Below, piece by piece: positions 47,236 through 59,327 of a DNA stretch of 64,000 bases (the stretch's first letter is position 1; every line of letters starts with the position of its first letter). The stretch is from Lonicera japonica (taxonomy: Eukaryota; Streptophyta; Magnoliopsida; Dipsacales; Caprifoliaceae): positions 19,593,017 through 19,657,016 of the forward strand of contig CM038466.1 in the NCBI GenBank assembly GCA_021464415.1. The letters run 5' to 3'. Made by a program: the position numbers and the translations under genes. The notes under the pieces are model-generated. The model was not told where the DNA came from, searched no databases, and saw only the letters and a program-made list of their open reading frames with translations.

Positions 47236-47693
47236 TTCAGATGTTTATCTAATATATATATATATATATATAATAAATTGCTCTCTTTGTTTGTAGTGTT
47301 GACACCTGGCAGCAATTTATTATCTATATAATTGTTTTTGTCCCCCATTAACTGCATTTAAATGACAACCTAATTATGGCTCATTAAATTTATTTATATT
47401 TAAAATTTTAGTTTACTCCTTATTAGTTGCCCCTCATTAATTGCTTTATAATATTAAGTTGTAAATTTAAAACATTTATATTTTATTTATTTAAAACATT
47501 TATAATTTTATTTATTTAAAATGTTGTTCCATAATTTTAAGTTGTAAATTTAAAACTGATTTTATATATTTATTTTTTAAGATCTACCTAATTATTATTT
47601 TTTAAAAGAAGATATACCTAATTAGAAATATATAATATATGTAATTTTATTTATTTAATATCTAAATAATTATAAATAAATAGTGTGTATATA

Positions 47694-48293
47694 TCATATA
47701 TATATAGATAGTAAAACGCTATATTTCAATGTGGTGCTGCCACGTGTCACTTATTAAATATACCAATAATTTGTTTCTCTCATCATTTCTCATCTTTTAT
47801 TTGATATATGTGAAAACATAATAATATTTAATAGCTTTTCTCTTGGAAAATCTAATATCTAATATTAAAAGATAATTATAATATAATATAATTTTATCTT
47901 ATAATATTAGTTATAATACCTAATATTATCTAATCTATAATGTTATTTATTTAGCAAATCCAATATCTAATATTAAACAAAATTATCTAACATATTGTAT
48001 ACAGACATCACATATATGTGTGTATATAAAACTTTGATTTCTCTCTCTCAACTTGGAAAAAAAAAACCTACCACTTATTAGGCATTTATAATATCACTTT
48101 ATAACTCCCCTATAATTTCAATAAATAAATCTATAACTCCCATATATTTATTATAATTAATCATATTGCTTAATAGCTCCATTTTCTTTGTTATAATATC
48201 ATAATATTTAACTATATACTATATACATATACTAATTATAATGTACTACGTTTTTTTCAAACGGCCTGCATATCGTGCGGGTCTACATTCTTG
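47694..48293 (+). mobile_element. Short non-autonomous Helitron A, about 600 bp
   Basis: The proposed 5' end A|TCATATATATATAGATAG is followed by GTGGTGCTGCCACGTGTCAC, a style seen at plant Helitron 5' ends. The 3' end has a GC-rich hairpin (GCAtatcGTGC, 48269-48278), then GGGTCTACATT and CTTG|T (48290-48294). No coding. The 3' tetranucleotide is CTTG rather than the usual CTRR. Confidence 0.5.
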
Positions 48294-49931
48294 TATATAA
48301 GTAAAATGCTGTCTTTCAATCTCATGCTGCCACGTGGCGCTTTTTTTTTTTTTTTTTTTTTTTTTTTTCATAATGTATTAAGCGTTTTTAATACTGCAGA
48401 AAATGTAGATGCTTTGCTTATACTCCCTTGTTCAATATTTTTACCATTGTATTTATTTATATATTATGGCCATAACAAAACGTAAAATAACTGCTCATTG
48501 ATTGTAGCTATTTTAAATTTTTTTACTCTAGTCTCTTTAATTACTTAGATTTACGTTATTCGTATAAACTTAATTATTTAACTTATACAATTTTTGCCTT
48601 CATCACTGTTAAAGTTTGGGGGGTCATCCTCTTTTCTCTCCCACTTTATTCGTTTTGCAACTTTCAGCCCACCAATTCCCTTCTCCTTCATCCCTCCTCC
48701 ATCTAATTTTTCTTCCCACTTTTCCTCTAATCTCTTATCCATTTCTCTTTTGAAATTTTAAATCCCCTCTAAATATATATTAAATCTTTTTTTTTTCTTA
48801 TGCCCCTAAAAAGATTTTTCTCTTCCTAAAGAAAAAAGCTTATCACGTTAATGTAGCATCAGCCATTTTTACCTTAAGAAACAACTTTCCAAAAAGTCAG
48901 TCGATTCTTTTCATGCTTAATTTACCTAATCAAAAATTTATATTCTTAATCATTTTTCACTTTGGGTTAAATCATACGCTAAATTTTATTTTTTATTTTT
49001 ACTTTTGCTTTGCTATTATTGCAGGTTTCTCTCATTTTTTCTAGCTTCAAGACACCAAAGTCAAAAGTAAATATCATATTATCTTTTTCATTTACTTAAT
49101 TGATATGTTTCCTTTAGAAATTTAGTTTTCTTTACTAATGTTTACACTGTTCTAATTAATTATAGCTAATTTTATTTTTGTATATTTGTTGTTTATGACT
49201 CAAAGTTAAAAGTTATTCTTTTATGCTAAAATTGTAGTATTAACGTATATTTTTAATTTATTGCTATTGTAATTAAGTTTCTCTAGTCTTACTTTCTATT
49301 TTGAATGTCACCAAACAAATGTTTGTTATTTTATCCTACAACGCTCACACTTAAAGTAAAAATAAAATAAAAAAATTGATATACAACAATGTGTCAGTTA
49401 TTAGATATATTGGTCATTAAATAAAAAATTATAACTATTTGCCAGTAGGTACCAATTTAGACTAACAAATATATTTGTGTATGTGTTTAATTAGATTACT
49501 CTTTAAATGAAAGTGTGAATTAGAGTTTCTCCCTTTGTAGTTGTAGCAGGTTTATCTTATATATTTTGTTCTTGCTTTAGTTAACATAAACCGACATTTG
49601 ATAAATGAAAACATTTTATAGTTTCATTTTCAATTTCAATTTTACTTTTGGTGGGCATGAATGAAGCACATATATCTTAGTTCATATTCAACTAATCAAT
49701 TTAAGAATTTATTTCAAATGTTGCAAAATTTGCATAGGATTATACAAATGATGTTTTCTAAAAATGTTATTTTCATTAAATTCATCTGTTTCATTACAAA
49801 TGTATTATTTTATATACAAACGTAGATTCTTGATAATTAAAAAAAGTTTGTTAAAATACGTATAAATTATAGATTTAAATTAAAATTAAAATAATATTAA
49901 GCGCCCGCACGTCGTGCAAGTTAAAAACTTG
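48294..49931 (+). mobile_element. Non-autonomous Helitron B, about 1.6 kb
   Basis: Its start, TATATAAGTAAAATGCTGTC...CATGCTGCCACGTGGCGC, parallels the head of Helitron A. The 3' end has hairpin GCACGTCGTGC (49907-49917), an A/T spacer and CTTG|T (49928-49932). A T-run of 28 interrupts the head (48342-48369). The exact 5' TC cannot be fixed because it would overlap the end of Helitron A. No coding. Confidence 0.5.
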
Positions 49932-49932
49932 T

Positions 49933-50490
49933 TTAGAATTAAAATAGACAATATCTTTAAATTGGATCATCATTTAATATTCCGTATTTAAAGGTTAAAA
50001 AAATAAAAAGGCACCCTCACCCTATTATTGATAATTTAATCATACTAATAAGTTATATATTATAACTCATTGATGTACTGATATGACTGATTAATAAATG
50101 AAGTGATAAAAAACAAAATTTAACTTTCTCATTAATCTTTTTACATGTTAACTTTTATATTATTTATTTACAAATTCATTCACTAGTTTACGGGTGACAT
50201 TATCCGGGTGGTTCTTAAAAATGTAGGGCCCGCGTTTTTTAAATTACGCTGTACTTAAGTTCTAGTTACATGTCCCATCCTTGGACGGAGTCTACAAAAA
50301 TAAAGTTGCTACTCGTGTGCAAGCCATGTGTAATACATAAAATGATTAATTAATTACAAATTATAAATAAGTAACATTTTTTCCTCAAACATTTAAAATG
50401 TGGGACTTCAAATTGATGTAGTTTCTGTCCAAAAAAAAACGTAGCTGTAGTTTCACCAAAAGAAATATTGGTTTTTCTTTTATAGTGCTT
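49933..50490. other. AT-rich spacer
   Basis: Nothing recognised apart from a short GC-richer patch at 50205-50240. Confidence 0.4.
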
Positions 50491-50808
50491 AGATTTCGTT
50501 TGGTTCACGTATTTGAGCATTTAAAAAAAGAAAGTCTTTTTTTTTTATTTGGTAAGCGCAAATTCCGAAAATATTTTCCTGAAATAATGAGAAAATAGGG
50601 GGTAACGTCATTCTTCTCAAACCCATGAGACTGATTTTCTCTTGTAATTTTCTAGCATTTATTACAAAAAATTAGGACAATAATACCTCTACCTAAATAT
50701 TTTCTATACTTTACTGAACACAATAAATGAAACTTGACAGGAACTTTAGTTTTTCACATCCATGAGAAAGATAAGAGAATTAATTTTTTTCCGTGAACCA
50801 AACGAGTC
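50491..50808. mobile_element. MITE with GTTTGGTTCACG termini
   Basis: Left end AGATTTCGTTTGGTTCACG and right end CGTGAACCAAACGAGTC are inverted repeats. About 318 bp, non-coding. Flanks CTT on both sides could be a 3-bp TSD. Confidence 0.65.
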
Positions 50809-50900
50809 CTTGTAATAACCAAGTAGGGAATAAGCTACAAACCGTTACAAATCTTCAAGAATTCGAATGTCCAGAAAGCTGATAATTAAATAAAGATTAA

Positions 50901-51196
50901 GGTTCCGTTTGATAATAACATAAAAATATATATAGAAAAACACTTAATTTGTGTGAGAAATTGAAAAATTAGTTGAGGTATGTAATGAGATGCATTCCAT
51001 CTCATGGTTATTTTTATGAGTATATATCATCCATCCTTTATTATTTTTTGTGAAAATAAATTCTTCCTCAATCCTCAAAGAATTTTTTTCCCATGAAAAA
51101 GTCAAAAAATAAGAAAACATATTACCACATGCCTAAACTTTTCACAAAAATCAACTATTTTTATTATAATTTTCCATTTTATCATCAAACGCACCT
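50901..51196. mobile_element. Tourist-like MITE, family A copy 4
   Basis: Left end GGTTCCGTTTGATAATAAC; right end inverted (TTATCATCAAACGCACC). Internal TTGAGGTATGTAATGAGATG block as in the other copies. TAA flanks at 50898-50900 and 51197-51199. Confidence 0.8.
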
Positions 51197-51199
51197 TAA

Positions 51200-51611
51200 G
51201 GATATCTTTCATGACATAATTAAAATTGTAAAAATATTCAACTTTAAGAATATTAATTGAAAAGAACGCACCCGTATCATTGCTCCAAATGTAGTCCAAA
51301 TAGGACTATTTTAAGATAGAGGGGAGTACACAACTTAACTTATCCTTGCAAAATGTTCTACAAGCACATAATTTTTAAATTATACTGAAAACAAATTTCA
51401 TGGAGTAGAGGCAAAGTCTTGATACGTCTTCGTAATAAAGGAGTGAAGATATGAGTTGCTTTTAGAGTAATTGTCACAGACATGAGTGAACTATTTGCTT
51501 CAAAAAGATATATAGTTGTTATAATGAAAATCAACAATTAAATTTCACCCGTGATCCCTTAACCCCTCCAAGTCTAGTAATGAGATTTATCTCAACAAAT
51601 AATGTGATAAC
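51200..51611. other. Spacer between two family A MITEs
   Basis: No gene or repeat end recognised. Confidence 0.4.
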
Positions 51612-51614
51612 TTA

Positions 51615-51923
51615 GGTTCCATTTGATAGTAAGATAGAAAATGGTAGAAAAAATAATGTATTTTTGTAAAAAGTTAAAACATATGTTGAGAAATGTGGTG
51701 AGATTAACTCTTACGTTTTGATTTTTTTCCTGAAAATTTTTTCTTTATGTAGTGATAAAAAAAAAAATCACAAAACATAAAGGAGGGTGGAAGATATATA
51801 CTCATAAAAATGTGAGTGAGATGAAGAATATTTCAAGACACCCCTAAACTTATTTTTCATTTCACCAAAATTAATTAATTTATTTTTTTTTATCATTTTT
51901 AATATTATTATCAATATAAAACT
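51615..51923. mobile_element. Tourist-like MITE, family A copy 5
   Basis: Left end GGTTCCATTTGATAGTAAG; right end TATTATTATCAATATAAAAC, more diverged than the others. TTA flanks at 51612-51614 and 51924-51926. Confidence 0.72.
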
Positions 51924-51965
51924 TTAGAGAAATCAACTGGGTGCGAACAAGAAAAATTACACACT

Positions 51966-52734
51966 CAGAGCCTGCCAAATGCATAGGCCACTTAAACTTG
52001 TGCCTAGGGCCCTACCTATGCATAAGGGGCCCCGCCATTAAAAACGTTCCATTGCATAATAGGGATAAGTTAGGCCTCTATCTTTGAAGTTTGAGCATCT
52101 CAAAATCAAGTGCATTCTAGTAAAGCAACTTAATTTTAAGATGGTTCATTTTTCAATTTTCATTCTTTATTTACTCCATTCTTTTACGATTAATTTTTTT
52201 TAGTTTAGATATAGTTTCTATGTTTACTATCTTTTTTTTCTCTTAATTAATATTATTATCTTTTATATAATTAGTTATTTTGATTGTTTAGATTTTAGTA
52301 AAAACAAATACTTCTTTAATTTTAAATTAAGAGTCTTGTTAACTCGTGCACTTATTTTTTAACAAAAATAACTAAATTTCAAGATAATCAAAAGTGGAAA
52401 TAGAACCCATTTAATACTTTTTTTCTTCTTTATTTGAATTGGAGAGGGTATTATTTTTCAATTCTCTTATTTTTGACTAAATACATAACTCTATTTAGAT
52501 ACTTTGTAATTGCTCTAGATTCAAGTTTAAAATCTATTTTTTTGATGAGCTTTTAAAATCTTTTGTAAAATACGAATGTAATAAACATTAAAAAAATATA
52601 TATTATATTTCATATATTTGTATTCAAATTTTTGATAAACATATTTTATTATTATATTGATATTTTTAACACTACGAATGGTCCACTTAATTTTTTTTTG
52701 GACCCGAACTCCAAGTGACCTTGAGCCGCCTTTG
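51966..52734. mobile_element. hAT-like non-autonomous element, 769 bp
   Basis: Ends CAGAGCCTGCC and (inverted) CAAAGGCGGCTC, with GC-rich subterminal sequence (CCTAGGGCCC, GGGGCCCCGCC) around an A/T-rich core. Flanks TACACACT (51958-51965) and TAGACACT (52735-52742) match at 7 of 8 positions, fitting an aged hAT target duplication. No coding. Confidence 0.6.
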
Positions 52735-52922
52735 TAGACACTAACCCATCAACATATGCTATATTTGGAAAAGAAGATAATGAAAGTTAGGGAAACTAAG
52801 ATAGATAGAGTTTGAAGTATTATACTTGAAGGTAAGTAATTAAGATATGTGCCGTACTAGTAAAAAATGAGGAGTGGAATGACCTCAATTATTCACTACA
52901 GAGGCTACTAAGCAAACTAGAA

Positions 52923-52957
<35 letters not shown>

Positions 52958-53772
52958 AGGAAGGATGGCAACTTGGGGGTGACCCACAATGATTATTTAA
53001 TACTTTTGGATCATGGGATAGTAGGACGCAATTTGGTCAAACATAGTTACCGAGTAGGACTTCCAGATCTTTACATGAACAGAAGAATACATTCATATAA
53101 AAAGAAGTGCAATTGAACACAAGCAAATGCACATATAAAACATGTAAACGCAACATGACTTTGAAATCTGCACATTCAGTTCTTCAACCAAACCAACTTC
53201 AGAAATGTGATCCTTGCCTTAGACTATCAAATATCAATGCCCGAAAAGCAAAATAATTCCCAATTGCATAAAATGTTAACGAAGTCAACCAAATGAAATG
53301 TGGCCAGGAAGAGCATATCATAAACAAACCCACTGAGAAACAAAAATAGTGCCATATGATTACATAAAGCTAGGGAAACTATGTATATTTTAATCAAATG
53401 GTTATGTCGTGTGGAACAAAGTTTTGATGTTATTGTTTACTTCTTAAAACTAAAGGGAAAAGTTATTATGGTGTCAAAATTTTGAGGGAAAAACAAATAA
53501 ATGGAAGCATGAATAGATAGGGGATATAAAGAAATAGTTAAAACTAAACAGTGAAAAAAATGTAAAGTGATAATAAAAAATAACATGATGAATACGTATA
53601 TTAAATCTTATTTCGTTATATTCTAATAGTATTCAAGTAGTATGATACTATTAAAAAAACAAAAAAGAGCAAAGCAGGTGATAAAATGGTTAGCCACATA
53701 TAACACAAAATTTAACATCTGATAATTGTTGTGTTTTTTGCATGGTTTCAAACCCAAGAAAAATATGAGTTT
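52735..53772. other. Spacer with a C27 run
   Basis: An uninterrupted run of 27 C lies at 52926-52952. The rest is A/T-rich with no gene seen. Confidence 0.5.
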
Positions 53773-54390
53773 TGTTGGAAATTGGATTGTTCGCTTGAAT
53801 AGTGCAAAAGATGATTTGCGGTTCTGAAAAGGTGCAAAAGCATTTTTGCACCTAGAAAATTGCATTCTGGAAAGGTGCAAAAGCACTTTTGCAGTTACGC
53901 GAGAAAAGTGCAAAAGTCGTTTTACAGCTAGACGATAAATATGTTTCCTTATCAAACTTGGTTTCCTTGTTTATTTTGGTCTCTATTATCTTGTTAATAG
54001 TTTTCTTATTTACGTAGGATTTTTGTTACTTTATTCTAGATTGGATGGACTCTATTATATTGTTATATATAGATAGAATCATTCAAGAGATTAAGGCATA
54101 AGAAAATTATTCTTCTTTTTGTGGAATTTGTGGGAGAGTTCATCTTGTTGTGGGAGAGAGGCTAAAGGGCTATTGATTTTCTTCTTCTGTGAGAGCTTTG
54201 AGTGCAATAATTCTTGTGATAGATTTTGTAATCGTTTTCAAAGAATTAGTAAAATCTTTGTTTGTCGAATTAATATTATGTGTTCTATTATCTATCTTCT
54301 TGCCTTTTCTCATCCTTATTATCTCTAGTTATTAATATCCACTATTTGAATTACAATCCGTGGCGTAATTTATTGTTAATAATCACAACA
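53773..54390 (+). mobile_element. LTR-like sequence (copia type), boundaries uncertain
   Basis: Begins TGTTGGAAATTGGATTG, contains a TATA-like TATATATAGATAG (about 54064) and a G/T-rich leader-like region (54115-54250), and a possible end is ATCACAACA (54390). No matching 5-bp duplication was found (AGTTT versus ATAAT), so it may be a solo LTR with an eroded end or an LTR fragment. Confidence 0.45.
53799..53927. repeat. Four GTGCAAAA-type palindromes in the LTR-like sequence
   Basis: GTGCAAAAGC-n-TTTTGCA palindromes lie at about 53801-53820, 53831-53852 (perfect but for one base), 53874-53893 and 53907-53926. They lie about 135-265 bp upstream of the TATA-like box. Confidence 0.75.
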
Positions 54391-55510
54391 ATAATTATCA
54401 TTGTATACAACAGCTCGATTGGAACTTTATTTTTCTTCATTAATAAGGATCTAACATTTGTAATATAAGTAACATCTTGATTGGAGATGCTCTAAATCAT
54501 ACATAATTTTCACTTTGTTAAAAAAAATCCCTTCAAATCCTAGTTATTTTCGTAGTCTTTAAACTCTATTTAAAGTGTTGATTTTATCATTATAATTTGC
54601 TATCATTTTTATGCGACTTATCACTCGTGAAAAATTGCACCTACACTGAACTATAAGCTCACATCACGTCAATATACTTTACGGGGTATTAAAAAATGAG
54701 CCTTTCAAAACAAAATTTTATATAAAACAACTGGAAAATAATATTTTTTTAGATTAGGGGTTTACCATGCAACATTCAAATGCATTGAATTTTTCAATTG
54801 TAATTTTTTTTAAATAGTATCATGTAAAAAAATTTATACTGCATTTTTTTATTATATATAAGTGTTTAATTGATAGTGCTTTAACATTATTTTAACAAGT
54901 TAGAAATTTAAAGCCGCTTATTGAGAAAATTGCATTTCATAATTTTTTTAGATTATGCAAAGTTTGCAGTTTCTTTTTTTAATATATTATTATGTATTGG
55001 TATTTATTAGAGTTACACGAGTGGAACAAAAAATGCAATTGTTAAAAAATAAAACACACATCATGTAAAACAAGGTTAGCATTAAATATTTTGAATTGCA
55101 ATTTTTTATGATTTTATACAAAGTTAACTTTGCATAAAACACAATTTTATTTAAATACCTCATTTTTAAACACTATTGATAAAAAGGGATCAGACGATAA
55201 CAATAATATTTCTTCTCAAAAAATATTCTCATAGAAGAGTTTTTGAGTCAATTCAAAGGTATCTTATATGTTTAATTGTTTCTTGAAAATTCATTATTTT
55301 AAAAATTATTTAGTAAAGATTACTATCCTAAAAATTGCATGGTGCTATCTTACAATCATGTCAGGGCCCATTTCATAACTTTTGGATACTCCAACCGAAG
55401 TTTTATTAGTATCTTTTATGACACAAAATTTCAATCATTTCAATCACTTCGTCTCATTTATGGTCCTCTCTTTTTTTTTCTCCCTTTCATTCTTTTTGGC
55501 TTCTTCTTTT

Positions 55511-55520
<10 letters not shown>
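54391..55520. other. AT-rich spacer
   Basis: No gene or repeat boundary recognised. It ends in a T14 run (55507-55520) leading into the G-run. Confidence 0.4.
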
Positions 55521-55552
<32 letters not shown>

Positions 55553-56714
55553 ATTATACTATAGTGGGTACACCTTATATCGTATTAAAAATTTGGTATG
55601 ATACGGTAGGTTACTAAAAAAATCAAGCTTACAAAACACACAAAAAAAAACAAGGTTAAAAAAAATGTGGGCTTTATATAATAAACCAATTCCAACAGTG
55701 GGTTTGTGCCTCACACTTTCTGTAAGTGTCTTAAATACTTACTCCCCATGAAAAATACTAGTGTCGATCTTCAGCACTTGGTAATATAAATTTTGTAATA
55801 ATTTCCACACTTAAAAGGTTTACCAAACTATAGACGACGTTCAATATAAGGGTTTAGACCATTTGGTATAGGCCAATAAATTCTTCATCAATTTAAATAA
55901 TATAAATCCACCATTAATCTACAATACATTTTTTTTCTTCAAAATCAAGCATACAAACTCATCAACCTCGGGGACCTAATTTTTGAACACAAATATTTTA
56001 AATTTAAAAAGGTCAAATAATGTTACAAAAAAAAAAAACCATCCATTAACTTTCCTTAGTCCAATCTAGTTTGGTATTTTCTTTCCTTTTATTTTTTCTA
56101 AGCACACATCAAGCCAACCTAAAAGTGGTTCTAAATAGTCCTTTAATACAAGGAAAAAGAAAATAAGAACAAAATTTACTAGGATTACACAAAATGCCTC
56201 AAAATCACCCGGATTTACTTGCTATATGAAAATCTATGGCACCAACTATTGTCAACCATTTCCATATTATAGGCATTTCAATGAGTAGAACTAGGAAAAT
56301 AAAGTTAAAATAATCAACTGATATATAAATAGAAACAAAGTTAAGGCAAAAATCTGTGGCTTATGGCCGTTTAGAATGAAAACCTAAGGAATAGAGTGAT
56401 CAAGTGAGGTGAGTCATGAGTGTGGTACAATTACAAATACCAAATCTAGACCGTCCATTCCCTGGTTATCTATAATCTAAATGTCATGGTATTTGGTATT
56501 AAGTGGTACAATTGGTATGGTACGATACAATATACCATAGTACAAACCAAAATTTCGGTGGTTTTGATTTTTAGTACTAGTAATGTGCCATACTATTTCG
56601 GTATGGTACAAATACCGATCGGTACTGTACTATTACCAAAACTCGGTTTACTTTGGTAATGGTAGGGTATGGTACAAGTTGGTATAGAAATACTGGTATA
56701 AAAATTCACCCCTA
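55521..56714. mobile_element. Second copy of the TAGGGGTG hAT family, left end lost in a G-run
   Basis: The right end CACCCCTA (56707-56714), preceded by GGTACGGTA/GGTATGGTA-type motifs (56480-56690), matches the right end of the element at 8155-9385. The left side has ACACCTTATATCGTATT and GGTATGATACGGTAGG (55570-55612) but begins in a run of 31 G (55521-55551) where TAGGGGTG is expected. Implied length of about 1.2 kb equals the first copy. No exact 8-bp TSD. Confidence 0.7.
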
Positions 56715-56722
56715 ATTCTTCT

Positions 56723-57176
56723 TAATGGAGTTTATTACCAACCTAAATGAATTTTTTTTATTATAATCGATAAAAAATATTTTTATAATGAGTAATTTAT
56801 TTTTACAAAATTTTGTTAAAAAATTTATTTTGAAAGCGAATGAGATGGTCGTCTAATTTTTCAATGGATAAAAAAGAACATATATATCAGAATTTTACTA
56901 CACATACTTTAAGTTTGAATCTCTTGTGGGAAGTTTGCAAAAATGATTTTCTCATTGTAGAGAACATCTTCAAAATGAACCCCATTAAGCGAAATCGGGG
57001 GAAATGGACATGCAATGGAGAGGGGTCAATTTCGTTATTTTCAGAGCAAAGTCACTCCTTTTTAAAAAAAATAATAAAAAAACTAAAAAATGTCTAAATC
57101 TCTCCCTTAACCCTATAAATAAATAAAAACACCCCTCTCACCTCCCTATAAATTGGCATGAGTATTATTCAGCTAA
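56723..57176. other. Spacer, nothing recognised
   Basis: An 85-residue open frame at 56840-57097 has no recognisable motif and is probably chance. Confidence 0.4.
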
Positions 57177-57184
57177 AAAAGAAA

Positions 57185-58707
57185 GGGTGATTTTAAATCC
57201 ACCCACTATATTAGTCTTCACCCTAATTTGAGGAAACTTAAATCTCACCCCACTAAATTTTATGAGAATCTTTCAATTCACTCCACAAGCTAAGAGCATC
57301 TCCAATAGACTATTTATTGTCCTTATACTCTCTATTATAAAGAGTGAAATGATTAAATTAATGCTCCAAGAGATTAGCCATAATATCTAATAAAAATAGA
57401 GAGCTTCATTTGGCTCTCCAAATTTAGCTAACCTCTTTGACTCTCTACTTAATAAATTAATAATATATTTGTAGTTCCTATTTTTTCTCATTTAATTTTG
57501 TTCATCTAAATAATTTTATTGAAAAGAAAAAACAATAAAAAATTGATAAATTATTGCAAGTAGAGAGTGTTGTTGGAGTTGGTCATTAAGTTATATTCTC
57601 TATTTCAAAAATTATCTTCTATTTTAGAGATTATGCTCTCTAAAGTAGAGAGCATTGTTGGAGATGCTCTAAGTGGGGTGAGTTTATTAAAACTTATTCT
57701 CGCAAATTATGAACATATAGCGACAATAACTTCTTCTATTACTAATTAACAAATTTTAACATAAGATTATTATTTATCGTAAATTAGTTTATTATAAATG
57801 CATGGAACTCAAAATTGTACGGATTATGATAAAGAATTTTTCCTCAACAAAAGTAATATAGTCCAATATCTTTCTACTTAGTGGTGCAAGTCGGATGGAG
57901 CGGATCAAAATAGGCTTCCTTGAAAATTTTTATAGATTTTTAAAATATCAAATAATTTTTTTATTTTGATTCGGAAGTTTTTGGAAACTTAAAAGGGTTT
58001 GGAATCTCCAGAATGTTTGGGACTTTTTTGAAACTTTTAAGAATAGCTTCAAAAGATTAGCTATGATCGAATTCAGATGTTTGAAAGAAAAACATGATAC
58101 ATATTTGTTGTTATTGAAATTTCACAAAGGAAAAAAAGAATAAAACAAAATCAAGGAACAAATGTAGAAATTATAAAAAAAATAAAAAATAGTTATCCGA
58201 CGCCCACACAATGGAATCATCGGTGCGAGAAATAATCATTGACCAAACTCCCATACAAGCTAGGGAGCATTATCTTGAAGAGGAACCTCAAATCATTGGA
58301 AATAAATCTAGAAACACGAAAAACAAGATATAAAATTAAAGATCTAGATGGTTAATGCCATTAAAAATTTTATAAGCATGAAAACCTCCTTGAAGACCAT
58401 AGATCTAAGCCCATATATAAATTAGAGTACGTGTTGGTAAATAAAGGGGAGGAACTCAGATGCCACGACCAAGGGCGGGATTCATTTTTTTGGAGGAGAA
58501 TTTTAAGGCGAATGTATATATATATATATATATTGAATGTTTTGTTACGTGAATTGAAACGAAAGAACGACTAAAGAGTAGTAGAACCTGCATGTGTAGG
58601 GGTGAGTTTAAAGATTTGTGCAGAGTAAATTTAACATCAAACCTGAGTGTTAAAATTTTTTAAGAGGGGTGAAGAGATTAATTAAGTGAGTGAATTTAAA
58701 ATCACCC
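57185..58707. mobile_element. hAT-like element, 1523 bp, TSD AAAAGAAA, with nested MITE
   Basis: Terminal repeats GGGTGATTTTAAATCCACCCA and (inverted from the right) GGGTGATTTTAAATTCACTCA, flanked by an exact 8-bp AAAAGAAA at 57177-57184 and 58708-58715. Both ends carry several CACCC-type motifs. It is interrupted at 57294-57669 by a Tourist-like MITE. Without it the element is about 1.15 kb. No transposase seen. Confidence 0.82.
57294..57669. mobile_element. Tourist-like MITE nested in the hAT element, TSD TAA
   Basis: Starts GAGCATCTCCAATAG and ends TTGTTGGAGATGCTC, with direct TAA at 57291-57293 and 57670-57672. It also has internal inverted blocks (CTCTCTATTATAAAGAG, CTCTCTAAAGTAGAGAG). 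GAGCATCTCCAA-type MITEs are common in plants. Confidence 0.9.
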
Positions 58708-59023
58708 AAAAGAAATTATTATCTCTTTTTTTATCCAATACTAATTGTTACCCTATACTAACGTAATGTGCAGTTTATTTGCATTTACTACGTTGGCTGT
58801 AACCTTTAAGTTTTCCTACGTAAGGCCAAACAACTATTGTAACTAATACAAGAAGTAAACTTAATTATAACAGTCTCAAAAAAAAAAAAAAAAAAGAACA
58901 TATAACGGATATTTTCACAAACAAAATGAAAAAAAAAAATTTAAAATAAGAGGATTAAGATATGTACCTTCACATTTACATTAAGATACGTACTTGCTTT
59001 CGAATTTAAACACTTTTAATTTA

Positions 59024-59325
59024 AGGATGATTCTATTTTTACCTCTTATTAATACTTATTCCACTCTCACTCCGCATTCGGTTCTTGAAAACTGAGTAAT
59101 GTGTATATTATTATGTTCTTGAGAGCCAAGTATAAGCCTATAACTTAATTGGTGCTTAGGGGTCAAATAAGATATTGTCGATAAACATTATTCTCTAAGT
59201 ACAGAGTGATTAACTTATACTCGACTCTTAAAAACCGAATAACAATCACTTATTCGGTTCTCAAGAACCGAATGAAAGGTTGGAATAGAACCAATCATTA
59301 CTGAAAGTGGAAATAAAATCATCCT
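59024..59325. mobile_element. Palindromic MITE, 302 bp, TSD TA
   Basis: AGGATGATTCTATTTTTACC at the left is mirrored by GGAAATAAAATCATCCT at the right, with TA flanks (59022-59023, 59326-59327; TTA/TAA also possible). The interior repeats an ATTCGGTTCTTGA/TCAAGAACCGAAT motif about four times in both orientations. Confidence 0.78.
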
Positions 59326-59327
59326 TA

